NCBI GenBank assembly: GCA_029448655.1
Contig: JACCLO010000007.1
Location: 2,666,001 to 2,730,000, forward strand
Direction: 5' to 3'
DNA length: 64,000 nt
Source of the DNA: Wolfiporia cocos
Taxonomy: Eukaryota; Basidiomycota; Agaricomycetes; Polyporales; Phaeolaceae
Shown: one piece after another, positions 35,558 through 47,648 of the stretch
Layout: every line of letters begins with the position of its first letter
Numbering within the stretch: the first letter of the stretch is position 1
Position numbers and translations under genes: made by a program
The notes under the pieces: generated by a model
Databases searched by the model: none
What the model was told of the DNA's origin: nothing
What the model saw: only the letters and a program-made list of their open reading frames with translations

Positions 35558-38375
35558 ATGTCTGAACTCTTTGAACAGGCCGACGTCCTCATCACCCACG
35601 TGATTGCCGCAATCAAGGTGTCACAGATTTATCTGGGACAAGCATTTTTTTAGCAATTTATCTGGGATTTATATGTCTACCTACAAGTTATCTGGGACTT
35701 ATCCCATATTGCCACACGACAAGGTCCTAACACAGCCTTATAGCTTACATAATGTAATGACACGCTATTAAGCTCCCATGACTATGCATAACACACTAGT
35801 CAGGACTTCCATGTCATCTCAATGTCATAGCTACAGCCATCACGGCCCCAGCCAGACTCATGACATCACGGCAACGCCACCATCAGCTATCCTAGCTACG
35901 GTATTGCATCATAGTCCAGACTTAGCTACGTCATCGCTACGTCAACTGGTCCAGCCTTACAGGCCAGACCATTACATCATTGTTCTATCAGAAGATGATG
36001 TCACACGTTGCGCTATCCTTACAACAGAATGGTGCCATGGCATAATAATAGCTCTACACTATTAATGCTACTGGTCCGGCTTACCCCGGTTACCATGGGC
36101 TCCAGCACTAGCAGAGTCCTGGGCTTCTAGCCTCTCAGTGAAGTCCAACCCCTGGCCCTAGGCCACCTCGTTGTCACCGGTTACCATATGGCCCAGTTGA
36201 TAACACATGTCTATGACAACGCACCCTAGTAACAACACTAGGTCTGTCCAGTAGCATAGATGCCTCGGTGCTACGCTGAGTCATCCCATGGATCCTGCCC
36301 AATGGCAGATCACCCTCAAGGTACCGGCTTACCGGCCTTGTCTATATCCGAGCTGCGCCCACATGTTCATGTCCGCCATATAGTGGAACCACACGCTCTC
36401 TCTTTTATGATTGGCTCGGCCATTACCGGTGAGTCACGGCCTTTGTAGAGTAGCACATGTACCTTGGTCGCTACATGGCAACCAAGCCACACGTTCGTTC
36501 TAGGGTATGTACTATACAGTAGCACATGACCCTGTCTACGCATGTACATATTGTAGGAGCTCGACGCTCTTTACCTTAGTTCTATTCTTCTCGGCGTTCG
36601 CCGTAGAAGTATCTCATCCTCTGCTGCACTTGACTGGTCCTCTTACTATCCCTCCCCGCTATGGGTAGATGGTGGGTCCCACAGCCTGGTCTGTGTCACA
36701 GGGCAGCCCCCAAGAGTCTGGAGGGCGGTGACTATACTGAGTGGCAGGTGAAGATGATGGCTGAGATGGTGAGTAAAAATTTCTTTCCACTCAACTCAAG
36801 TAGTTTTAACTAGGATATCTCAGTCAAATACCGTCAAGGTGTTCCCGTACGAGGCCATTAAGCAGGGGTACATTCTCTATGCCAGTATACTGGCAGAATG
36901 CGAATTTGTCAATGAGAAAGAAGATGAAGAGTTCAACTCCATTCATGTTGAGGAAACAGATCAGAGGATTAGGACTCACCCCAAAATCATTCCAATAGTG
37001 GATGGTGCCAAACCCCTCCCAGTGGTGGAGGACCTAGGACCCTCCCAGTGGTGGGTCACAGGTATGTACTCATCCAAATCCTTTCCAAGTCTACATTTAT
37101 TGAGTATACCTACAAGAGAATCAAACCTGTCTAACGAGGGCAGGCTGACTGCCCCACGCACCCAAAAGAAAAGACCCCGTGAGGATTTTGAGAAGGACAG
37201 CACGGATTTGGAAGACAGCAAGGAGGAGGAGAACAGTCAGGGAGAGGGGGAGGTAATTGAGAAGGAGGACAAAAGCCGAGGAAGGAGCAAGGGTCATAAG
37301 GGATGCAAGAGTCGTGAGACAGGTTGCAAGGGTAGTGAGAGTAGCAACGAAGGTCGTGAGGGTTGCACTGAACGTTGCAAGGGTTGTGCCAAATCTCACA
37401 GCACCACCACATCAACCAGTGTCACGACTCACACACGGTCAAAATCTGCTGAAAAACGCCATCAAAAGTCTGGCAGACTGGCAGCAAGTCATCGGTGACT
37501 GCACGACTGTTGCCAAGCTCGAACTCGGCCAGCCCTCCCCCTCTCACAAAGGCCATTCAAAACCAACCAAGGGGCGGAAGGCATCAAAGGGTGCTCAAGT
37601 CAAAGCAACTAAACCGAGGCCCAAGCCATCGGATCATCCGCTTCACTCCATAAGCTTTTAATTTGTTTGAAGACATAGTGCTGACCTCCTTTTTTGTCAG
37701 GCACTAACATCTTCCAACTGCAGACATATTGGAACCATCTGCACTATCGACGTCGAAATTTGGACGAGGTGCTCGGGCAACAGCCTTGCCTGCAACTTGG
37801 TGCCCAAGGAGCTGAACAGCAAGGGAGAATACAAGTCCATGAAAGGGATGAGGTCATTACCTCTCTCGACTGCTGGGACCCTGTCTCTCGCAACCTCCAT
37901 GACCGCAGCCCCCACAACTCTCGTGACCCCGTCTGAGGCCCCTCTCTCGACCTCCAGGACCCTGCCTCTCATGGCCTCTGTGACCCCGCCTGAGGGGCAT
38001 CTTGTGACCTCTGCGACCATGGCCCCTGCGACTCTCATGACCTCCACAACTGTGGCCCCCATGACCTCCGTGACCCCACCTGAGGCACCTCTCTCAACCT
38101 CCACAACTGTGACCCCTGCACCTGTTGCAACCTCCGCAACCTCACCTCTCATGACTTCTGTGACTGCAGCCCCCACAACCTCCATGATCCCACCTGAGGC
38201 ACCTCTCACGACCTCCGTGACTGCAGCCCCCACAACCTCCGCAATCCTGCCTGAAGCGCCTCTTTCGACCTCTGCAACCATGGCCCCTGCAACTCTCGTG
38301 ACCAATGCAACCACAATCAATGAGCCTGCAGATATTGATGAGCCCATGGATATGAACACAGATGGGTCTGACTGA
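35558..38375 (+). pseudogene. Repeat-containing hypothetical gene with a solo LTR in exon 1
   Basis: ATG 35558 opens a frame reading MSELFEQADVLITHVIAAIK, cut at 35618 by the LTR 35619-36698. Beyond the LTR and its duplication the same frame continues as APKSLEGGDYTEWQVKMMAE and splices (36769-36823) to SNTVKVFPYEAIKQGYILYA. A second intron (about 37062-37118, phase 1) leads to a charged exon with TQKKRPREDFEKDSTDLED and Gly/Lys/Ser-rich text. The 3' part (about 37860-38310) encodes tandem Thr/Ser/Pro/Ala repeats such as SVTPPEAPLSTSTTV and ends DEPMDMNTDGSD. Function is unknown; the basic segment suggests a nuclear protein. It may be a distant relative of the divergently oriented gene on the minus strand, since both have a GTGG-type coding minisatellite. 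The LTR insertion probably inactivates it unless another promoter or start is used. Confidence 0.5.
35619..36698 (+). mobile_element. Solo LTR inserted in a coding exon
   Basis: 1080 bp, TGTCACAGATTTATC to GGTCTGTGTCA, flanked by CAAGG (35614-35618) and CAGGG (36699-36703), a 5-bp duplication with one mismatch. Its removal restores an open reading frame through exon 1 of the gene at 35558. Confidence 0.8.
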
Positions 38376-39392
38376 GTGGTTCTGGTTGGCTTTCATTTGT
38401 ATCACTACTTGATGTTCATACAAATGTATGAGAAACATATGAGTCTTTCATTGCTTTATTATGAGATGAAACACCACTTGGAACCATTCAAGAGAATAAA
38501 CTGGAATGTAAAGCAACAGGTTTTGCTTCATCTTGGAATTAGGTAAAACCAATGACATTTCAGGACCAGCAGCTGCTGCAGGCACAGCAGTCATGCAGGC
38601 CATAGCCACATTGGGCACGTACAGTTAGGGACAAGCAAACACAGTAGATTTGATACCAGGTGAATGCAAGTTTTAGTGTCACACCAATACCATAAATAGA
38701 GTCAGAAGGTATGAAAACCTCTAAAGAAACCACTTTTGAGATTTTTCCCACAAGTATGAGCTGTGCCTAAATTTTGGACAGATTTCACTGGGTGTTTCAC
38801 AGGCAATTTTAGGGCATCTCACGAGCACTTGTGGGCATCTGTATTCTGAGATGCCAACATATGGCACCAGAGCTATCACAATCACAATTCCAACTCAATT
38901 AAGCAGATTTTTGAATTTGCAGGGGCAATCCCATCAGCTCCCAAAGGCATTGTGTACAGCAACACTGTATCATGAAAAGAGTAAGCAATGGATGAGATGG
39001 AACCCAAGATCAAAGCTCAAAGCTGACCCTGGATTCCTGTAGCAGTTTCCAATGGTGCAGCCAAGTACATTTTGACATGCTACCAATGTTGCAACCTTTG
39101 GTAAACACTTTTGGATGTTTTGGATGGTTATACAAGTGTCAGCTTGTATCACTGCTCTATGTGAGCATGATTTTCTATGCCCAGTTATTTTAATGTCACA
39201 GGCATTCCAAAAGAGAGCTATCAGACAGTCATGACCACATGTCACAATGTAAGCTCAGAGTGCTGGTACCCACTCATGCCAACTGAGTTGGTGTTTTGCC
39301 CTTGGGGCATAGCAGTTACTGCATCATGGCTGTATTATGATGAGTTTTGTGACAGTGTGTGGTACTTGTGTAGCATGTTTTCTCAATCTCTA
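38376..39392. other. No supported gene
   Basis: Unique-looking AT-rich sequence between the preceding gene and the retrotransposon; only short frames. Confidence 0.4.
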
Positions 39393-40090
39393 TGACACAA
39401 ACAAGGTTGTGGGACTCACACTATAGCTTGATAACGACTTGAAGGAGTTGTTGAAGCTGGTGAGGAAACGCTTGTAGGCGCAGTAGGAATGTTATGTAAC
39501 TATGCGATAGCAGAGAACAAATCTAAGGCTTATCCGCAGTGATAGCCCTACTTATATACATGCTTTGTTTGGTTACCGGTAAGGGAGCCAAACATGAAGG
39601 TGGTCTGTGCGCAGACATAACTAATATGGTTAAGTCGTAAACTACAGTAGACCATGTGCGCCGGTAATGGCCGCACCAGTAAGAGCGTTTGTTTGGACCG
39701 TAGGTCCATGTTGTGGAAGTGGCTGTAGCTACGTTAGTAAGCCATGCATGTGATTCTTATATTCCGGTATCGGGATATGAGTAACCGTAAGGTCATTGAC
39801 ATGTGATAACGAGCGGGCCGCTTATCCAATTGTACTGACATAGCCCGGTATCGGGATATGAGTAAGGCATGTGACACCAGAGGTTAGTCCGCTGAGTCAT
39901 TGACGCGTACGAGCGTGTTATGTACGTGTTGTTATGACAAGTGGACGTATACCGCGTTGTGTACGTGTTGTTTGGTTGCATGTACGTGTAGACGGGCGCT
40001 TAGCAGCGTAAATGTCTACAAGGTCGTAGAAATACCAGATAAATAGGTAAAAATACGGGAAAAATAGTGGCATGTCCCAAATCTGTGACA
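39393..40090 (-). repeat. 3' LTR, family E
   Basis: 698 bp; plus-strand view TGACACAAAC to AATCTGTGACA. It is preceded on the minus strand by the polypurine tract. It contains the dyad GTGCGCCGGTAATGGCCGCA. Confidence 0.93.
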
Positions 40091-40104
40091 TTACCCCCTC
40101 TTCA
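40091..40104 (-). promoter_or_regulatory. Polypurine tract of the chromovirus
   Basis: Minus-strand GAAGAGGGGGTAA directly precedes the LTR. The plus-strand element at 53584-63081 has the same tract at 62531-62542, and the TRIM and family B elements have close variants. Confidence 0.8.
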
Positions 40105-40129
40105 GGTTTCATTGTCCCTAATGGAACAA

Positions 40130-43100
40130 TTACTTTCCTGTGGAGCCGAATCCACCAGCACCACGCTCGGATTTAATCTTTTCAAAGTAAGATTTTCCGT
40201 GTAGCGTAATGTGCGGGTCCTTAGCAACTTCGCAGATAAGCTGAGCAATCTTATCACCGGCCCAATATCGATAGATATGTCGGAGTGATTCCGGAGAATG
40301 ATGATTACTTCGCCTTGATAATCGTGATCGATAACGCCACCCATTACGTCTATGCCTTTTCGGGCGAGACTAGAGCGGGGGGCGATACGTCCGTAAGTGC
40401 CGAAAGGTACCTGGATCCTCAGTTTGGTGTTGTATTCTGTCTGCCCGTGGGCTGGCAGAACATCGCCTGTTGCAGTGTACAGGTCAAATCCAACCGAGTC
40501 CTTGGTTCCTTTTTCCGACATTCGGCCGCCTTCACCGACTACGATTTTCAAGTCCGCGTTTTGGTTAATGTCAGCTGACATCCATCCCCCGTCGGGGTGC
40601 CTAACCATGCACTGCTTAGAATCCTTCGCAAATTCTTCACGATACTGTGGCCAGTCGTCTGGCCACGTGCATTCGTCGGCTTCCCAGTCGTCGCTGTCTG
40701 GGTCGAAGACGTGAACTGCTTCTTTCCTTCTAGCTGATCGCCTGAGGGGAACATCCTGCATGGGAATGGCGTGTGAAGCCTTGTATTCCTGCAGAATGTC
40801 ATATGCCGTGTCGAGGTCGGCTTCGCGTACCCAGGAGTCGTCATTGATACCGAATCCTTTCCATCGGATTCTGTATTCGACTCTTCCTGCGCGGAGACGA
40901 TGATCTAAGATCTTCTCAACTTCCCATAATTCCTCGCCGTCGACCATTTCTGGTTGAGGCTCTGGTTTTTTCTGATGCACCGGGTCCTTGTACATGACCA
41001 ACTTGGAAGCGTGAAATACTGGGTGATAAGCCCTGTATTGCTCGTCCATGTGTACCCTAAAGGTGACCGGAGATAATTGTTCAATTATCTTGAATGGTCC
41101 CAAATAGCGTGGACTAAGACTTCTTTCGGAGTCTTGCCAGCTACGGGCGTCAACGAGAACTTTGTCGCCGACTTTAAACGGTACCGAGCGCTTGTGTTGA
41201 TCATAGTACCAAGACCAGCGTTCAGCAGCTAATTTCATTGCTGCCTTAGCTTGTTCTTGTGCTGACCATCTGGCGTAAGCAAATTGATTTAAATCCGAGT
41301 ATTGCGTCGGCTTCAAATCCGTAGGTCCTGCATTGGGATGCCTTCCTAGTTCGACGAAGAATGGACTATTCTTGGTCGTCTCACTAGCCGCGTTATTGTA
41401 TGCAAACTCTGCCGTGGGGAGATAGAACACCCAGTTATCTTTTTGGATAACGTCGATGTAGCATCGTAGGTATTGTTCTAGAATTTGGTTAATTCTCTCC
41501 GTTTGGCCGTCCGCTTGCGGGTGGTAGGCTGTCGTCATCAATCTTTGAATTCCCAATTGCTCGCACCATCCCTTGAATAACTCAGAAGAGAATTGCGGTC
41601 CTCTATCCGAAATGATTTGTTTCGGAAGTCCGTGGTTCGGATAAATCCGAAGGTACAGGAGGTTCGCTAATTCCTTTGCCGAGATATTGTCTGACGTGGG
41701 AATGAAGTGTGCACGCTTGGTCAATCGGTCCACTACTACCATGATAGTGGTGAATTGTTTGAATTCGCCGCTAGGCGGTAAGTGAACGATGAAGTCGATT
41801 GTGATTGTGTCCCAGGGTGCTTCCGGTACTGGGAGCGGTTGCAGGGGTCCGTACGGGGTCTGGTTGCGGTTTTTCATGCGCTGGCATGTGTCACAACCTT
41901 CCACGTATTGCTTCACCATCGTGGTCATTCCAGGCCACCAGTAATTACGTGATAGAAGTTTGTAGGTCTTCCATCGTCCGAAGTGTCCGGCAGTCACATG
42001 GTCATGATGTAACTCCAGAATCTTCGTGCGCAATTCCTTAGGCTCTTTTGGAACGTACACTTTTCCTCGTCTGAGGAGTAATCCGGCCTCCATGTTCCAT
42101 TCCTGGAGATCTTTACCGAATTCCTTGGGACCACTTTTCAGTAGTTCCTGGTAATCTTTGGTAATCTGATCGTCCATGAGGGCTTGTCGGATTTGTCTGA
42201 GAAGGTCCTCGTCGCCTGATTGTATCTCCTGCTGTGACGCTTCTAGCGCCCTAACCGTAAAGTATTCCGGTTTCAGCAAAATTTGATTGCGATTATCGAG
42301 TTCCACCCCCTCTTCATGGTCTGGCCTCCGTGACAGAGGATCAGCCGTAAGCATTGTTTTACCGGGTTTGTGACACATGGTGAAGTTGAACCTTGTCAGG
42401 TAAAGACTCCAACGTGCCTGTCTCCGGGTTAGCCATTGTGCCGATTTGAAATATGTCAGATTGAGATGATCCGATCATACTTCGAATTTGTGTGGATGTC
42501 CTTCGAGGTAATGTCTCCATTCCTCTAGAGCGCGGATGATTGCGAGCAACTCCTTATCGTAAATCTCATAGTTCCTTTCGGGTGCTGATAGAGATTTTGA
42601 GTAAAAGGCTACCGGGTGCCAGAGTTTATCCTCCGAAGAGTATTGCGATAGCACTGCACCAGTTGCGTAATCGGAAGAATCCGCTTCCACGCGGAACGGG
42701 GACTCCTGATCTGGGATCCGGAGTATTGGAGCCGATGTGAAGGCTTCCTTGAGAGTCTGGAAGGCTTCTGCTTGTTCGGGTCCCCAGTTCCACTGCGTGT
42801 TTTTCTTGGACAGTTCGGTTAACGGCTTAACCACTTTGGAGAAGTCTTTAATGAACCGACGGTAGTAGTTGGCGAAGCCAACAAAGGCCTGGACATCCTT
42901 CACCTTGGCAGGTGTAGGCCAGTCCATTACGCCGGCTACCTTCTTAGGGTCCATTTCGACTTTTCCTTTGGAAATGATCATTCCCAGGTATTCAATACTG
43001 CTTTGTTCGAAGAAGCACTTTTCAGGCTTTGCGAACAAGTCGTTGTCTTGCAAGATTTGTAATACTTGCTTGACGATACGACGGTGTTCCAACAGGTCGT

Positions 43101-45108
43101 TTCCAAACACAAGGATGTCGTCTAGGTAGACAATGACCTTTCCTTCTCTGATAAGGTCACCTAGAATATCGTTCATCATGTGTTGGAACGTGCTGGGTGC
43201 ATTACAAAAACCGAAGTACATGACCACAGCTTCGTAAAGGCCGTTAGGCGTAATGAATGCGGTCTTCCATTCATCTCCCTCCTTGATTCTTACATTGTTG
43301 TAACCCCAACGCAAGTCGAGCTTCGTAAATATCGAAGCCTGGCTAAGCTTATCGATAAGCTCGTCTATGCGTGGGAGAGGGTACCTGTTTTTAATGGTCA
43401 AGTCGTTTACCTTTCGGTAATCGACTACCATTCGGGCTCCGCCGTCTTTTTTAGGGACGAAGAAGACCGGACTCGCGATAGGGGATTTCGAGTGTCGGAT
43501 GTAGCCCTTCCGTAACTCTTCCTGGATCCACTGATCTAGCGAGTTCGCTTCCTGAGGAGACATCTTGTATGCCTTACTCGGGGGCGGTAGCACCGCGTCA
43601 TCGGGAAAGTCGATGGCGTGGTCGTATGGTTTCCATTCGGGCATCCTTTCGGATGCGCGTTGAGAAAATACCGTGGGACCAAACTCCTGGTATTCCTCCG
43701 GAACCAAGGATTTCCATTTCTGGAGATCCGCATCTGTCAGGAATTCATCGTCCGACTTCTCCGTTATCGACTGAATGGCGTCGATAAGGAGTTCCGTTCC
43801 TTCGTCAAGGGTGTTCACCCAAGCAACAAAGGGATTCTCAGACTCCTCTAAGCCGAGAAAATCTATTGGAAAGTCGTTGATGATCTGATAGATGTTGCGG
43901 GGTTCGATTTTGTCTTCTTCCTCAGAAATCGAAACCCGTTTGCCATGTTTGCATTTTTCCGTACACCGATATGTGAAGGTTCCTTCCGGCCAGTTGAAGT
44001 CCGGGTTGTGTTTCAGGAACCAGTCATATCCGAGGATCACATCCGCATTCTGTACGTCCATTACGTACAAGAATTCGGTGGACTTGTGTTCCTCGTGCAC
44101 CATATAAGCTTTAACCGCCATATTGATATTACCGGCGGTATTAGAGGTACCGTCGGCGTTGCGAATCTCGAGAGGCGAAGGTAGTTTCTGAGTAACTAAC
44201 TTCTCCTCATGGACGAGTTTCTTATCGATGACGCTTATTGATGCACCGGTGTCGATTAATGCCATGGCGTTGACTTTCTTTCCATATACCCACAATTCTA
44301 CTTTGATGGAGAATGATTTATTGTCGTCTCGAGAATCATTTCCGTGTACATTATACAAAGTAAAAAACTTCAGCGCGAGTGAGTCAGGGTGAAAGTATTG
44401 TACAGGAGGGGCACGTGTAGCTAGTGTCCTTGTCCTCCGGGCAAAGTCCATTGCCGAGCTGCCAAATATACTGAGATGGGATACCGGGTGACGTACGACC
44501 GCCTTATCTTCCCACAAGATAAGGGGTCTCTGTGAAGCCTCTTCGTAGAGGTGCGCTTCTTCGGGGCGCTGTACACTCCCAGCCGCTGCGGGGCTGGTGT
44601 GTTCTTCACAGAACGTCTTCGAGACGTGTGGTTGGGGCGAGGGGAACCGAGATGGTTCCGACATTGGCGACGGTGGTGGCGGGGGCCGAGGGTCCTGCTG
44701 AGTTTGAGTCAGCCGTGACTTCTTCCCAGATTGTTCGGGCACGATACGTCTTGCCATCCGCGGGGGGCGCCGAGTACGGCTTCTTGCCAGAAGCCTGTCC
44801 CTTTCCACTACCCGAAGGAGCAGCCGTGGTCTTTCCAGACGCGGCAGCTGCATCCTTCGCCCTTTGTTGTTCGGCCCGCTGAGCGGCAGGCACGAACGTT
44901 CCCGCAGCCTTGTCCGCGGCAAGCTTGGGACACTTGTTGAAATAGTGTCCCGTCTGCTTGCAGTACGTGCAGACGGCGTTGGCGGTGTCGGTGGGGGCTT
45001 TGGCGGGTGCCTTTCCCTTGTCCTTCTTTTTCTCTGACTTCTTTGCAGAAGCGGAGGACGTCTCCTTCTTTTCGGCAGGGGCCGAGTCTTTCTTGCCGGC
45101 CTTCTCAA
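40130..45108 (-). CDS. pol: Pol polyprotein: protease, RT, RNase H, integrase, chromodomain, dUTPase (one stop, one frameshift)
   Basis: It copies and integrates the element and lies in the +1 frame relative to gag. Order: protease with ALIDTGASISVID (near 44250); RT with VIVYLDDILVFG (near 43120), intact YxDD; RNase H with RVEADSSDYATGAVLSQ; integrase with the HHCC zinc site (GHFGRWKTY, CDTCQRM) and DDE core (TIDFIVHLP, IISDRGPQFSS, YHPQADGQTE). A chromodomain with VEKILDHRL and RIRWKGFGINDDSW follows (40780-40930). Last comes dUTPase (about 40130-40560) with VGFDLY, YGRIAPRSSLA and GGVIDHDYQGE. The frame is broken by TGA at 42475-42477 where the family has Trp. It is also broken by loss of one base in a G run near 40260, which throws dUTPase motifs 4 and 5 (DKIAQLI, GGFGSTG) into the adjacent frame, ending at TAA 40130-40132. 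Chromodomains usually steer integration to marked chromatin; the dUTPase would lower dUTP during cDNA synthesis. Confidence 0.93.
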
Positions 45109-46620
45109 AGATCGAGCCCTTGATCTTATCAGGGTAAGATGTCTGATACATTTCGAGGGCGAAATCTATCAGAGGCTCGATGTCGGTGGGGGCCTTGAAG
45201 AACGGGGTCTTGCCGAGGACGTTTAAGGTGTCCTTAACCTTTTCGGGGAGTGTTTCGGTGAACTCCCACACCAGGGTCTCGTTGGCGGTTTCGGAGAGAT
45301 GGCCGAGGGTGCGGAACCGTTCGCAGTAATTGAAATAGTTCGATTCGGCGAGTTCCTTGCCCTTGGTACCGTAGTAGCCGCGAATTTCCTTCTTCGCGAT
45401 CTCCTTATCCGTCATCTTGCCGTATTGCACCATTACGGATTTGGTGAAATCCTCCCAGGTGCCGAGAGGTTCACCGTTTCCTGCCTTCTTGATGAGAGGC
45501 GAGAAAAACTTGTATGCGTCCCCTGTGACGCGGAAGAGGGCCGTGGTGATACGGTCATGGTCGTCGTAGACCCTGAGCGTACCGAAGTACAGGCCCATCT
45601 TCTCCACCCATTCCTGCGCAGTCACCTTTCCAGATGACCCAGAGAATTCGGGGGGAGGGGGAATTTTCAGGTTTTGAGGCAGACCTGGAATCTGCGGGGC
45701 GACGGCTGCTGCAGCAGCGGCTGCAGCTTGTGCGGCGGCAGCGGCCTCGGCTGCACGGGTTCGAGCAGTGTTGGGGGCCGTTGCGGGTTCTTCCGGGGGC
45801 GTGTGGACACCGGGAGGGTTGGGAACGGAGGGGTTCTTTCGGCTCCTCCGAAGTTCTTCCTCAACCTTCTCCATGCGCTCGGCGAACGCATCCTCGAGGT
45901 CATCGAGCCGAGTCCGGTAATCGTCCCGGAGCTGTTTCTCCATTTCGGAGAACTTGGCGGTGTAGTCCTGTCGGAGTTCCTTGCCAAGGTCCACCAGCGT
46001 GGACACAAGCTCGTTGCGGACTGTGTTGACTGCTTCGTGTAGCTCGTCTTGGGCCATCTGTTCGATTGCCCTGGATTGCCCAGCCAGGGAGTCGATTCTG
46101 CCATGGATTCGCTCCAGGCGGGCGTGCACCATCCGGCCGAGGGTGTCGACCTTGTCGTGGCTTATCGCCGCACTTCGTTGTATGGCGGCGTCGAGGATTG
46201 CCCCATGCAGGGGTGCATCCACCTTGTGTTGTTCCTCCTCTGGGAGGTACGACTTGAGGCCTCATTGTTGGTTTGGCGTTCTGGGCCCGAAAACTCTATT
46301 TCTAGGGTTGTGACGGGCCCGATCGGTCGGGTGTAGCGAGCCGGCGGGTATCCGGGGATAGGTGTACCCGGCCGCGTTCCCATGGGGTTGGATGGGGAGT
46401 CCCTTTGTGGGGGGACATCCTCGACCTCATCTTCTTCCTCTTCCTTGCTCAGATGCTCCAAGGTCACCAGGGGTTGAGTCCCTGAGGGCCCTGCTACCGG
46501 GGTCACCGGACCTTCCGAGCGAAGGCGCATTGTGCGACGAGTGGCGAGGGGTGCGCTGTTGGAGGAGGTGGAAGACATTGCGAATCTGTTTGCGACGAAT
46601 GTTAGTTTCCGGTTACTCAT
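44606..46620 (-). CDS. gag: Gag polyprotein with CCHC zinc knuckle (frameshifted near its N-terminus)
   Basis: This is the capsid/nucleocapsid precursor. The start is probably ATG 46620 (MSNRKLTFVANRFAMSS); the N-terminal region reads in one frame to about 46263. The main body is in another frame (to the stop at 44606-44608), implying loss of one G in a G run. The body contains a coiled-coil-like segment (46050-45860) and an alanine-rich linker. The capsid region follows, with PPPPEFSGSSGKVTAQEWVE near 45640. The zinc knuckle is CTYCKQTGHYFNKCPKL near 44950, with canonical CX2CX4HX4C spacing. The last 500 nt overlap the pol frame, so pol is probably reached by programmed frameshifting in the +1 direction. 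The body frame has no ATG before the break. Confidence 0.88.
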
Positions 46621-46715
46621 TGTCTTAGATTCTTAAGAAGGGATTGAAAGCTGCAACTTTCGTTATAGATCACACTCGCACTCTATTTCAGAGTTAAAAG
46701 ACGATAGTATTTCTA

Positions 46716-47639
46716 CTATACAATCGCGAGTATATCCTCTTCTACCGAAGTAGTTGAGGGCCCTGCCACCTTGTCAGGTGGTGTTACACCGAAGGCAAAA
46801 GAAATTTGTAGCGCTACGCATTCTGCTATGATACGAGCCAAGTCCGTACGCCAATCCGAAAAGGAAATGTTGCCGAGCTGTTTACAGTACTTTTTCATAA
46901 TTCTCCACTCTCTATTGGTGATCCTTCCCCGTCTCGCTCTATCCTTGACGTTATCCACCAAATCTTCTAATTCTACTACCATAGTATGGAAACGAATGTC
47001 GTTTTCCATATGGAAGCCTGGGTAATTAGGGGGGTGGTTGGCGAGAGGAGTGAGACGAGTGAGAGTGCCTTCTAGCATGGGAATAACTTGCTCGCATGCT
47101 TGGAGAGGCTTCTTCTTCCCGAAGACGAGGGAAGGGTCGAGAATCTTGTGATTGGCCGGAACAGCAGGTCCGGCTGCCGGGCTGGAGAGGCGGAGGGCCA
47201 GTGAAGAAGCTGCTTGTTTGGCTTCCTTGGCGGTTTGTTTGGCGGCGATTCGCTTGTTCAGCTTATCGCGGGCGAGCTTGAGCTTGTTGAGTTCGCGGAG
47301 TTCGATGAGGTTCTCCATGGCGGTAATGGAAGCGGCTAGCTTCTCTTCCTCCGTCCAGATGCACTTGGCAAGTGGAACTGGCTTGGGAGGTCGAGGAGCG
47401 GGTTTCCCAGCCTCAGCAGTGTGCTTTGGCATGTGGACGGGAATCTCCCAAAGATGGAGCTTCCCGGTGTAGTCTTCCTTTACAGGAAGCGTGTAGGTGA
47501 CGTCCTCTGCCCGAGGAATGTCGGTGGTGTCGATGCGGCTGAGAAGAGACCGCTTCGCCGGCTTGACATAAGGGGCAGTGGAAGAGCCACGGGTGCGACG
47601 GGTAACACGGGGCATGATTCTAGAAAGTGCAGCCTTCAT
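46716..47639 (-). CDS. ORF0, uncharacterised ORF upstream of gag
   Basis: An intact frame of about 307 codons from ATG 47639 (MKAALSRIMPRVTRRTRG) to the stop at 46716, ending about 96 nt before gag. I recognise no domain. The N-terminus is basic. The middle is a Lys/Ala/Leu helix (KLNKRIAAKQTAKEAKQAA), and the C-terminal third is helical with the block RARRGRITNREWRIMKKY. A comparable ORF lies in the same place in the element at 53584-63081 (GRISNKELREIEHDANAI), and a relic in the family B fragment. Conservation of position and pattern across families, and freedom from stops here, suggest a real product, possibly a structural or nucleic-acid-binding accessory protein. That is inference. Confidence 0.75.
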   Translation of the reverse strand: MKAALSRIMPRVTRRTRGSSTAPYVKPAKRSLLSRIDTTDIPRAEDVTYTLPVKEDYTGKLHLWEIPVHMPKHTAEAGKPAPRPPKPVPLAKCIWTEEEKLAASITAMENLIELRELNKLKLARDKLNKRIAAKQTAKEAKQAASSLALRLSSPAAGPAVPANHKILDPSLVFGKKKPLQACEQVIPMLEGTLTRLTPLANHPPNYPGFHMENDIRFHTMVVELEDLVDNVKDRARRGRITNREWRIMKKYCKQLGNISFSDWRTDLARIIAECVALQISFAFGVTPPDKVAGPSTTSVEEDILAIV

Positions 47640-47648
47640 GAGAAACAA

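Noticed and set aside
36839..37498. Lys/Gly/Cys-rich text (CKSRETGCKG...) as a small secreted cysteine protein
   Set aside because: It is part of a longer exon chain and repeat-derived; no signal peptide.
37694..37936. Separate gene at 37694-37936
   Set aside because: It is an alternative frame through the Thr/Ser-rich repeat exon of the gene at 35558-38375.
44532..46336. Plus-strand ORFs opposite gag-pol (for example 44532-44882, 45634-46029, 45981-46313)
   Set aside because: Antisense shadows of GC-rich gag; no independent motifs or signals.
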